From Parapedobacter luteus (GTDB taxonomy: Bacteria; Bacteroidota; Bacteroidia; Sphingobacteriales; Sphingobacteriaceae): DNA of 64,000 nucleotides. The notes beneath the pieces were generated by a model. It did not search any database. It saw nothing but the letters and a program-made list of their open reading frames with translations, and was not told where the DNA came from. Of the stretch, positions 26,715 to 34,987 are shown piece by piece (position 1 is the stretch's first letter; every line of letters starts with the position of its first letter). A program made the translations under genes and the position numbers. The stretch spans positions 1 to 64,000 of the forward strand of contig NZ_FUYS01000006.1 in assembly GCF_900168055.1 (NCBI RefSeq), read 5' to 3'.

Positions 26715-27938
26715 TTAGTTGTACAGGAGATACTTTTTCCGAAGTTCTTTATACGCAGAGAGGCCCGGCTCCCAACTCTGTTGGATATCTTCCACCGATA
26801 CACCGTCCCTAATCTGTTGGGCGAGCTTGTCATTCCCGGCCAATCGTTTGAAGGAATCCCTGAAAAACAAATCTTTATCAGGATACGCTTCATACAATTC
26901 CTTCAGCCACGACAGGTTAATGCGGCCGGTTTCCTTAAACACATCCGTATCATACGATCGCAAATCCAGCCCGTAGCAGGCTTTATCCAGGTGTTTGGGG
27001 TTTTCGCTCATGCCGGGGATAGATTCCGGAGTGAATGAAAAATCATACTTTCCTTTAAGCCTAGGACTTCCCACCATGGAAAACGCATGCATCGTGCCCC
27101 GCCCTTCGCTGATATCGGTCCCCTCAAACAAGCAAGTGGACGGGTAGAGTAGGATCGCTTGCTGGGTATTCAAGTTGGGAGATGGCGGAATGGGCAGCGT
27201 GTAGGGCTTCCCGTGATAGTAATTCAGCATAGGGATCACGTTGATCTTACATGTTATCCCATTGGCCAGCCATCCCTGATCGTTGATCATGGCGGCATAC
27301 TCGCCAAACGTGAGCCCATGCACAATCGGAATCGGATGCATACCGATGAACGACTCGTAGCCCTTTTCCAAAATAGGTCCATCTACATAGCCGTCGTTCG
27401 GATTCGGCCTGTCGAGGATGAGCAACTCGATATCGTTTTCGGCACAGGCCTCCATGATATAATGGAGGGTTGACAGGTAAGTATAAAACCGCACGCCCAC
27501 ATCCTGCATATCGAATATCATGACATCGATACCCGCTAAATCCGCTTTCGTCGGTTTATATTTCTTGCCATACAGGGACACCAGCGGCACCCCGGTCTTC
27601 TCATCAACCTCATCATTAATCTTGGCTCCTGCGCTGGCATCGCCCCGGAAGCCATGCTCCGGCCCGAAGCCCCGCACAATCTGCACACCCAGGGCGAGCA
27701 GGCTATCCATGCTCAATTTGCCCCCGATGGTAGACGTGTGGTTAATGGTCAGCCCTACCCGCTTACCCTGAAGGTAAGGGACATAGGCTTCGGTCTGTGC
27801 CGCACCGGTGATGATGCTGTCTTCAACAGCAAGCACGGATTCGCTACCAGTTTCAGCCTGTTGTTTACTCGTTGAAGAAGAACATGACTGGGCGATAAAA
27901 AACAAGGCCATCACCCATAATAAAACCTGAATTTTCAT
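26715..27938 (-). CDS. GH171 (NamZ/DUF1343) exo-beta-N-acetylmuramidase-like lipoprotein
   Basis: The product has 407 residues from ATG 27938, chosen because it gives a lipoprotein signal with cysteine 19 (FFIAQSC). An upstream extension of the frame to 27992 would place 18 charged residues before the signal. The family motifs are complete: FGPEHGFRG (91-99), PTKADLAGIDVMIFDMQDVGVRFYTY, LILDRPNPNDGYVDGP, IPIVHGLTFGEYAAMI, STCLFEGTDISEGRGT and a C-terminal helical region ending KKYLLYN. By family it should remove MurNAc from the non-reducing end of peptidoglycan fragments, here at the periplasmic side of a membrane or on the cell surface. The spacing (46 nt before it, 23 nt after it) indicates co-transcription with the other two copies. 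Confidence 0.92.
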   Translation of the reverse strand: MKIQVLLWVMALFFIAQSCSSSTSKQQAETGSESVLAVEDSIITGAAQTEAYVPYLQGKRVGLTINHTSTIGGKLSMDSLLALGVQIVRGFGPEHGFRGDASAGAKINDEVDEKTGVPLVSLYGKKYKPTKADLAGIDVMIFDMQDVGVRFYTYLSTLHYIMEACAENDIELLILDRPNPNDGYVDGPILEKGYESFIGMHPIPIVHGLTFGEYAAMINDQGWLANGITCKINVIPMLNYYHGKPYTLPIPPSPNLNTQQAILLYPSTCLFEGTDISEGRGTMHAFSMVGSPRLKGKYDFSFTPESIPGMSENPKHLDKACYGLDLRSYDTDVFKETGRINLSWLKELYEAYPDKDLFFRDSFKRLAGNDKLAQQIRDGVSVEDIQQSWEPGLSAYKELRKKYLLYN

Positions 27939-27984
27939 AATCTGAACATTTATGTTGTTTATTTCACTACGATTTAGTTCCTGC

Positions 27985-29196
27985 TTATTCATAGAGCAGA
28001 TATTTTTTCCGCATACCTCTATACCGGTTAAGCGCTGGTTCCCAGCTTTCCCGGATCTGCGCTTCGGTATACCCGGCTTTCAACTGCTTTCGGAGCGACT
28101 GTGTTCCTGCCTGTTGATCAAAATGCAAAACAGCGTCCTCGCCCAATTCCGCTTCGCGGTTGAAAAAATTTGCTTTATCCGGATAGGCCTCGTACAGTTC
28201 GAGCAGCCACCGCAAGTTCAGCCGTTTAGTCGCCCGGAAAGCTTCCAAATCCAGCCCCCTTAAGTCCAACCCATAGCACGTGTCTCCCGCGTGCATGGGA
28301 TGTTCACTCATTCCATGGATTGCCTGCGGCACAAATGAAAATGCATATTTTCCGCGCAATGCAGGGCTTCCCAGCAATTGGAATGGCGTATACGTACCCC
28401 TCCCGTCGCTGATGGCGGTCCCACCAAACCAGCATAGCGATGGGTAAAGATAGATCGAGCGCTGCGTATTTAAGTTGGGCGAAGGCGGCACGGGAAGCTC
28501 ATAGTCCATCCCGTGGCGGTAGTTTAGCATGGAAATAACCGTAAGTGGGCATTGTAGCCCGCCATGGAGCCAGCCTTGGCCGTTGATCATCCGAGCGTAC
28601 TCGCCCATGGTCATGCCATGTACCACGGGAATAGGATGCATGCCGATAAACGATTGGCATGCGGGCTCCAGTACCGGGCCATCGATATAGCCATCATTCG
28701 GATTTGGACGATCCAGCACAATTATCGCGATATGATTTTCAGCACACGCTTCCATCACGTAATGCAAGGTGGAAATGTACGTATAAAACCGCACACCGAC
28801 GTCTTGCATGTCAAACACCATCACGTCAATACCTTCCAAATCCTGCTTGGTCGGTTTGTAATATGCTCCAAACAAAGACGTCACAGGCACGCCAGTCCGC
28901 TCGTCAGTCCCATGTGCAACAAACCGATTAGCACTTGTTTGACCCGAGACACCATGTTCCGGCCCAAATGCACGCACCACATGCACCCCGCTGCTGAGCA
29001 GCGTATCGATCAGTCGCGTGCCATCAACAAGCGAACTTTGGTTAATGGCAAGCCCGACGCCCTTTCCTTCAAGTAGCGGCAAGTATACATCCATACGGTT
29101 TGCTCCAGGTACCAGCGGCATGTCAGCATGGCGCGCCACGCCGCACACACAGCATACCATCAAGGTCAAAACCAACGATACACGCAATACCCTCAT
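27985..29196 (-). CDS. GH171 (NamZ/DUF1343) exo-beta-N-acetylmuramidase-like protein, first copy
   Basis: The product has 403 residues from ATG 29196. The start overlaps the stop of the preceding hydrolase gene (ATGA arrangement), which suggests translational coupling and fixes the start. A signal peptide with two adjacent cysteines (MVCCVCG) precedes the mature part, so either lipidation or ordinary cleavage is possible. The conserved motifs FGPEHGVSG (77-85), IDVMVFDMQDVGVRFYTY, IVLDRPNPNDGYIDGP, IPVVHGMTMGEYARMI and LCWFGGTAISDGRGT are present. It is closest to the second copy and clearly related to the third by tandem duplication. The presumed function is MurNAc release from peptidoglycan fragments. 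Confidence 0.92.
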   Translation of the reverse strand: MRVLRVSLVLTLMVCCVCGVARHADMPLVPGANRMDVYLPLLEGKGVGLAINQSSLVDGTRLIDTLLSSGVHVVRAFGPEHGVSGQTSANRFVAHGTDERTGVPVTSLFGAYYKPTKQDLEGIDVMVFDMQDVGVRFYTYISTLHYVMEACAENHIAIIVLDRPNPNDGYIDGPVLEPACQSFIGMHPIPVVHGMTMGEYARMINGQGWLHGGLQCPLTVISMLNYRHGMDYELPVPPSPNLNTQRSIYLYPSLCWFGGTAISDGRGTYTPFQLLGSPALRGKYAFSFVPQAIHGMSEHPMHAGDTCYGLDLRGLDLEAFRATKRLNLRWLLELYEAYPDKANFFNREAELGEDAVLHFDQQAGTQSLRKQLKAGYTEAQIRESWEPALNRYRGMRKKYLLYE

Positions 29197-31505
29197 AATG
29201 ACGGAATAAATTCGATAAAACATATTCCCCTTGGCGGCAATGTAAAACGTACCTTGCTCGTCCCGTCTCGGTAGTCACCCAACTTCGTCATGCCCGTTTC
29301 GTCGTACACATAGATTTCACCAGCGCTTTCCAGGCCATAATCTGCCGTATTCATCATAAAATCAACCGGAAGATGTTGTCTGCTGATACTGGCTATGGCA
29401 ACGGCCAATGAGCCATCACGCGATTTCCATGCCGAAGTGTATGCCGTCGGATAGGATTTTTCAAAGCGGGTGACCTTTTCGTTATGACCGGCATAGATGG
29501 AGAGTTTCGAAATCGATATCGTTTCTTCCGGAATCGCGATCATTGGCGGCCGCTTGAATTCGCCATGTACGAAATATTTCAATCCCGCCTGCCGCACTTT
29601 GCCCAAACGCAGGATATAACCGATCTCCGTTTCCCTTGCCGAATCCAACGATGGCTGATAGTTGGCAATCATGGGTTGCATACCCCACGCAAACGACCGT
29701 GCCTGCTCCATTAAAAACTGCCTATTGAATACCGGGTCTAAGGGCGTTTCGGCATCAGCAGGAGCAAATTCCCGGGGCCATAGTTCATCATAGGGAGGAG
29801 TCATCAACGACGAGTAATTACCAAAAGTGATAGCATATTCGTGATACACCGCCTGAAACAGGGGAACCGTCTGCCAGCTGTGTATGCCGGCATACCGCTC
29901 CTTGCTCACTTGCAGTGCCAAGAACACATCCAGGAATGGCAGCCAATTCTCACCGACGCCTTCCCCCGCCAATACCTGGTTGCCTCCTTGAGGGAAGGAT
30001 GCGCGTATCAATTGATCTTTCCGTGCGAAATGCTGAACCCAATAGTTGCCACCACCTATAGGGTGGCCATGAGCAGGGTCATAACACATACGGCTCTGGC
30101 AAGCCTGATCCATGTATACCCCGTCTACACCATACTGGTTCACTGCGGTATCCACCAACGAAGCATATTTGTTTTTCCAAAAGTCCGTAGCCTCACACAT
30201 ATTTGTCAACGCCTTTTTTGTGAAGATGTTGTATACATGGCTCAACGCATGACCATGGATATCCTTGCCAGCATACCGCTCAGCGTGCTCGTCTTTCCAA
30301 CTTTGGGTAGATGGGCCCCATTTCAAGGCATTCATGTATACCAAGGCATGTACTCCCTGCTGTTGAGCATCGCGCAATTCCCTTATAAATTGCTGCTTGC
30401 CGTCCCTAGGCGGAAAATACTCGGGGAAAGAATCGTCATAAGAGCCACCGTGCCACCAATGCCATAGTACGTTCACCGGAAGCCCCAGCCGATGGCTTAA
30501 TGCTACTGCAGGGGGTAGCACATGCGCTCCCCGGCCTCTGTTCCAAACCCAGTAACCCGTGTTTTCCACCCATGCAGGGACCCCACGGTTTTTCAGCCGG
30601 CTGTTGAGACACCATGGCTGCCGCTCCGCCCAGCGTTTATAAAGCTGTGCGGCCGTTAACCAATCCCCCTTGAACGCCCCAATGATAAACCTATAATCCG
30701 GCCGATAGGTTTCCTGCTGATCGTCAAAGGGAGGAAAATGATCGACGCTGTAAGATAACTGCTCGGTACTATCCATGGAAAGCGAAAACTCCTTGTTATA
30801 TGCCGCGGTATCATCACAAGCCAGGTAAAGCCCTGCACGATGCGGATTATATAGCGCCAAGAACTGCATGGACATATGGCCCGGATAAGACCACGCAAAC
30901 CGCTTCTGTGCCCCCCCGGATGCGGATAGTTCCTTGCGAGGCGACTGCAGCAGCGACCCCATCCAATCAGGTGCCACCAGCTCCTCATCTCCCAAGTCAG
31001 CGAGCCCGGCAACCCGAGGGAATGTGACTTTGCTGATACGCTTTCCCTGAATGCCGTCAATCGCAATGCGCCAAGTAGACATTGCGGAGTCCGGAAGCAA
31101 CCCCACGTAGGCCGTCACTGTAAAACCTTTCGGCAATTCGGGGAAATCACTCCATTTCAGCTCAAGCTGATTTTCAGTGTGATGGTACACAAATCGGGTA
31201 GCCGACCGGATATTGACTCGGCTTGGCTGATTTCCCCCAGCTATTGTTATTTCCCATGGCGAGCTTCCCTGCGAAGCGGTTTCCGCTAAAAACGACACTC
31301 GTTCGGGAAGAAATACCATTTCCTTCAGCTCACCCGTAGTACGGTCAAAAGCCACCTGGAAGTGGTCATTTTTTAAGGAGACCAAATTGTCAGGTTCGCC
31401 GGTCTGCGAATAAGCAGCGTTGAATGCGCCAAACGGCAGAAAACAGGTCATCGCCAATAAGCAGATGAACTGCCAAGCAACATATCTTTTAGGTATCATT
31501 GTCAT
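29193..31505 (-). CDS. Exported glycoside hydrolase-like protein (DUF6259-like)
   Basis: The product has 770 residues from ATG 31505. That start overlaps the upstream gene by 17 nt and gives a signal peptide ending AAYSQ near residue 34. A beta-rich N-terminal domain is followed by a TIM-barrel-like region that contains WHWWHGGSYDDSFPEYFPPRDG. It also has YGVDGVYMDQACQSRMCYDPAHGH (Asp near residue 466) and VLAGEGVGENWLPFLDVF. The DG-Y-D and GEG-EN patterns sit where clan-D-type retaining hydrolases have nucleophile and acid/base, so it is probably catalytic. I associate it with the DUF6259 type from memory, without a search. No substrate is established. It lies between a GH42-like gene and the first GH171 gene, with overlaps on both sides. 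Confidence 0.7.
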   Translation of the reverse strand: MTMIPKRYVAWQFICLLAMTCFLPFGAFNAAYSQTGEPDNLVSLKNDHFQVAFDRTTGELKEMVFLPERVSFLAETASQGSSPWEITIAGGNQPSRVNIRSATRFVYHHTENQLELKWSDFPELPKGFTVTAYVGLLPDSAMSTWRIAIDGIQGKRISKVTFPRVAGLADLGDEELVAPDWMGSLLQSPRKELSASGGAQKRFAWSYPGHMSMQFLALYNPHRAGLYLACDDTAAYNKEFSLSMDSTEQLSYSVDHFPPFDDQQETYRPDYRFIIGAFKGDWLTAAQLYKRWAERQPWCLNSRLKNRGVPAWVENTGYWVWNRGRGAHVLPPAVALSHRLGLPVNVLWHWWHGGSYDDSFPEYFPPRDGKQQFIRELRDAQQQGVHALVYMNALKWGPSTQSWKDEHAERYAGKDIHGHALSHVYNIFTKKALTNMCEATDFWKNKYASLVDTAVNQYGVDGVYMDQACQSRMCYDPAHGHPIGGGNYWVQHFARKDQLIRASFPQGGNQVLAGEGVGENWLPFLDVFLALQVSKERYAGIHSWQTVPLFQAVYHEYAITFGNYSSLMTPPYDELWPREFAPADAETPLDPVFNRQFLMEQARSFAWGMQPMIANYQPSLDSARETEIGYILRLGKVRQAGLKYFVHGEFKRPPMIAIPEETISISKLSIYAGHNEKVTRFEKSYPTAYTSAWKSRDGSLAVAIASISRQHLPVDFMMNTADYGLESAGEIYVYDETGMTKLGDYRDGTSKVRFTLPPRGICFIEFIPSL

Positions 31506-33480
31506 GGTTGTTTGATGGTTCAATTCTAAAAATCCTGGTCGTGTTCGGCGGCATGTGCATCGCAAACGTATCAGCCTCGGCCAACACCTGCCCATCTTCC
31601 GGATCGATTACTTTCGCGCGGAAGGGCAACCGTAACGTCTTCTTGCCGCCGTGGAGCGAGTGAATGCATAGCCAACCTCTTCCGGCGTAGACGACATCAT
31701 CGCCGCCATCTACATAGCAATGCACACCAGCCCGGCGTAGCAAGTCGTTGAGTGCCGCAGCTTCCCATTGCAATTTTTCCGTGGTTATCAATGGCGTATC
31801 CCCGGGCTGGAAGACCTCCGAGCGATGGCCGTCTGTCCAAATCACCCAAGCGCCCCGTCCGGTGGCAGCATTAATGAATTTCCGTTCCGCGGCAGTAAGG
31901 GTGAGAACCCCCATCAACCACACCACACGGTAATCGCCGTCAGCCAGCAAGTCCAAATCGTCGCGCAAATACAAATCATACGGTGCCCCCATTCTGCCCA
32001 GTGGATAGCGGTTGCGCAGCACCGATCCGGTTAGTTTGCCGAAAGAAGCATCCATAAAGCCAAGCTGCTCGTCTACGACGACCGCAACCTCTGCCTTCAT
32101 CTGTGGCACTGCTTTGTCTGGATACCGGTTGAAAAATCGTTGCCCGCTTTCGATGACATGCATGAGGCGGGGGTCACTGAACCAGCCTCCCCACATATCA
32201 AACCACCACCCTCCATAACCGTAAGCCAACATACGGCCCAGATTTTTCCAAAGCAAGGACACCGAAACGTCCATGGACTGCGGCCCTACCCATACGCCAT
32301 CCGTATATGCATTTCCCGGCGGGGCCACTTCGGGTGCACGGTCGCGCAACATTGTTGTGATAGCGGTTCGCGTATCATTTTCCGCCAACCAAAGCTTGCC
32401 ATGCAGCTGCACCGATTTGATGGCCGCAAAAGGGGGCCAGTCTTCGCCACTTACGCGGTTGTAATCATTCGGGCTGGACAGGTAATCCAATTCCGGGCAT
32501 CGCAACAATTTTGATAGCGCCCCGTGCCCCCGGCGCAGATCACTCACGAAATAGTGATACCCGTAGAAGGCGCCGGTAAGCAATCTATTCTTGCTGGTTT
32601 CTTTGACGATGCGGCAAAAATAGGCGACATGATCGGCCATCGTTTCGCCATGGAAAGCAAAGGTGTCGAATATCCTTCCTGAAGTGTCCGCATGGCGCCA
32701 CTGCTCCGACTTGGTCCGCCCGCTGATATCCGCGAGCATTGCCGTCTCAAAAGTCACCCTAGGCTCGTTCCAAGCCTGCCGCAGACTGTCCACATTATAC
32801 CGGTAGCGTTCGCGCAGCCATGTTCTAAACCCCTGTAACCGCGCCGGATTATCGTCATAAAACTCATCCTTAAAGTGATACATCCACTCTTCGGTAAACC
32901 CGCCAGCGACATGGATACCCACCAGGTGATCGGCATATTCAGATTCCAGCAACCATCGAACAAAGGTGCTCAGTACCTTTCCGGCTTCTTCTTGCCAAAA
33001 CGGACTGTAAAAACTATTTCGGTAGGTAGTTCCATCCGGCAGCAAGCAAGCACTTTCCGGGTATTTTTGCTCCCACCATACCGGCGGGTCCAAATGAATG
33101 CGGATAATGGCCAGTGCCTGCGTATCCGCAGCTATGATTTCCTCAAAGTCATGGATAACACTTGCATAATCGAAGGTCTCTTCGCCGATCCAAATCGGCT
33201 TGCGGAAGGGCTTAATCCCGCTACTTGAATTAATCCCTCGGTCACCTAAGTAAGCAGGGATATTATATAAATGCACCCCTGCTTGCGCCGCTTCCCGGTA
33301 ATAAGCCGGTTCGCCCAGGTAGGACATATACGCATAAGGGGGGTATGGGCTATCATCCACAAAAAGTGTAGGCACCCCCTGATGCATGCGTACGGATGCA
33401 ACATGCTGCGCGACTCCCACCAGCACATTGCATAGGAGAACTACGCCCCATCCTATCGTTAATCCATACCGCATAACCAT
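31489..33480 (-). CDS. Exported clan GH-A hydrolase, GH42-like
   Basis: The product has 663 residues. The start codon overlaps the susD stop in TGATG (ATG 33480); the TTG one codon earlier is less likely. The signal peptide ends near GVAQ. The TIM barrel shows a likely acid/base in GIHVAGGFTEEWMYH (Glu197 or Glu198) and a likely nucleophile in KLWLAENDTR (Glu367), the spacing expected for GH42-like retaining enzymes. The region after about 450 (AEVAVVVDEQLGFM, VVWLMGVLTLTAAER, GAWVIWTDG) resembles the beta-galactosidase trimerisation domain. The family is therefore GH42-like, but it could belong to a newer clan-A family. In this locus it might cleave a hexose-containing glycan linked to MurNAc, which is conjecture. 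Confidence 0.75.
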   Translation of the reverse strand: MVMRYGLTIGWGVVLLCNVLVGVAQHVASVRMHQGVPTLFVDDSPYPPYAYMSYLGEPAYYREAAQAGVHLYNIPAYLGDRGINSSSGIKPFRKPIWIGEETFDYASVIHDFEEIIAADTQALAIIRIHLDPPVWWEQKYPESACLLPDGTTYRNSFYSPFWQEEAGKVLSTFVRWLLESEYADHLVGIHVAGGFTEEWMYHFKDEFYDDNPARLQGFRTWLRERYRYNVDSLRQAWNEPRVTFETAMLADISGRTKSEQWRHADTSGRIFDTFAFHGETMADHVAYFCRIVKETSKNRLLTGAFYGYHYFVSDLRRGHGALSKLLRCPELDYLSSPNDYNRVSGEDWPPFAAIKSVQLHGKLWLAENDTRTAITTMLRDRAPEVAPPGNAYTDGVWVGPQSMDVSVSLLWKNLGRMLAYGYGGWWFDMWGGWFSDPRLMHVIESGQRFFNRYPDKAVPQMKAEVAVVVDEQLGFMDASFGKLTGSVLRNRYPLGRMGAPYDLYLRDDLDLLADGDYRVVWLMGVLTLTAAERKFINAATGRGAWVIWTDGHRSEVFQPGDTPLITTEKLQWEAAALNDLLRRAGVHCYVDGGDDVVYAGRGWLCIHSLHGGKKTLRLPFRAKVIDPEDGQVLAEADTFAMHMPPNTTRIFRIEPSNNHDNDT

Positions 33481-34934
33481 CAATACCCCGGATTTTGATC
33501 CGCCTGGTTGATTTCCGGATTGGTGTCAATCTCCTGCTGAGGAATCGGCCAGTTGATATGCGCATCGGCCACGGTGATACCGGTGTATTTCAGGATAGAC
33601 GCGTTAATCTTATTTGTACGCTTCAAGTCTAGCCACCTTTTCCCTTCCAGAAAAAGTTCATATGCCCGTTCCTGCAAAACCGAATCCTGAAATGATGAGG
33701 CGGTCCACCCACTTGACGGGTAATCAACCGGCGACGGCGTATCGATTGGGTACCCGTATCCACGCCGTTTGATTCTATTCAGGAGTTCGATGGCCGTAGC
33801 AGATGGCCCACCTTCAGCCATTGCCGAAGCTTCGGCCTGTATCAACAAGACATCGGCATACCGAAGGAACGGATAGTCATTCGCGTGGCCTGAACTGGTC
33901 GGGGCGTTAGGATCCCTGAATTTACTGAACTGCACGGGTGCTAGCCCGGGCAATTGCACGTCCTGCCCCGTAGTCGGGTCGGTATAATGGGTAAATACAC
34001 CCCACTGTTTACGCCAGTCATTATCATTCCATTCATTGAGGAATTTATTATCAAGCGAGGAGGTCATCACATAGTTTCCAAACGGAGAATAGGGGGTTCC
34101 CTGGTAGAGCAGGTTATGAGGCCATTGCGTCCCGTTCAAGTGATTATATTTTAGGTAGAAAATCTCCTCAGAAGTGCCGTTCGCCCCCGCGCCGAAGATC
34201 CGATCCCAATCGTTGAGCTGGGCCACAGTAACCAAGCCAAATTTGTTTGCGCTGATCACTTCTTCCGCCTTTTGTTGGGCCAACGCCCATTCGCCGCGGG
34301 TCAGGTACACATCCGCCAGGAAAGCCTTACTTGCCCACTTTGTCGGCCGCCCAAATTGCGCGGGTACATCAGGCAGCACCGATTCGCCAACTTCCAAATC
34401 GACGATAATCGAGGCGTACACCTCGTCCACAGGCGTTCGGGCAGTGTGCCCCTGTGTGGTCGATAAAATCAACGGTACGGCACCCCAATGTCTTACCAAG
34501 TGATAATAGCTGAATGCCCGCATAAAACGTGCTTCAGCAAGTAACCTTTCTTTGGCCGTTTCGTTGACATCCGTCATTTCGGAAATCCGTTCAATGGCTG
34601 TATTAGCATAGAGGATACTTTGGTAAAGGTATTGCCAGACTAGCCCGACCCGCTGCGCATTGGTCGCATCAAGCCCCTGGTAGGCTCCCACAGCAGCCGT
34701 GGATCCCCTTCCAATGGAAAACTCAGCCATGATTTCCACTTGAAGCAAGTATTGGCCGCCAAAAACCGATACCACGCGTATTGGTTGATAAATTGCATCG
34801 ACTGCGGCTTGCGCGTCTTCGAGCGTCTTGTAAAAGTTCTCCTCTGTGATTCGGTCTTCCGGAATCTCTTCCAGAAAGTCGCTGCAAGCGACTGCCGATA
34901 AAGCCATTAGAGCTATAAAAACAAACTTTTTCAT
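33480..34934 (-). CDS. SusD/RagB-family lipoprotein of the MurNAc locus
   Basis: This 484-residue lipoprotein starts at ATG 34934, which gives MKKFVFIALMALSAVACSDF with the lipid-modified cysteine at residue 17. The open frame begins upstream at 34976 without a signal peptide, so I reject that start. SusD signatures include SVLQERAYELFLEGKRWLDLKRTNKI and the closing segment PQQEIDTNPEINQADQNPGY. It starts 53 nt after its SusC partner. It is translationally linked to the GH42-like gene by a TGATG overlap. It would capture the glycan on the surface for import through the SusC channel. Confidence 0.93.
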   Translation of the reverse strand: MKKFVFIALMALSAVACSDFLEEIPEDRITEENFYKTLEDAQAAVDAIYQPIRVVSVFGGQYLLQVEIMAEFSIGRGSTAAVGAYQGLDATNAQRVGLVWQYLYQSILYANTAIERISEMTDVNETAKERLLAEARFMRAFSYYHLVRHWGAVPLILSTTQGHTARTPVDEVYASIIVDLEVGESVLPDVPAQFGRPTKWASKAFLADVYLTRGEWALAQQKAEEVISANKFGLVTVAQLNDWDRIFGAGANGTSEEIFYLKYNHLNGTQWPHNLLYQGTPYSPFGNYVMTSSLDNKFLNEWNDNDWRKQWGVFTHYTDPTTGQDVQLPGLAPVQFSKFRDPNAPTSSGHANDYPFLRYADVLLIQAEASAMAEGGPSATAIELLNRIKRRGYGYPIDTPSPVDYPSSGWTASSFQDSVLQERAYELFLEGKRWLDLKRTNKINASILKYTGITVADAHINWPIPQQEIDTNPEINQADQNPGY

Positions 34935-34987
34935 CCTTTTTATTGTTCTTGCGTTGACAATTTTCTTAAAATCCACTGCACGGCAGA

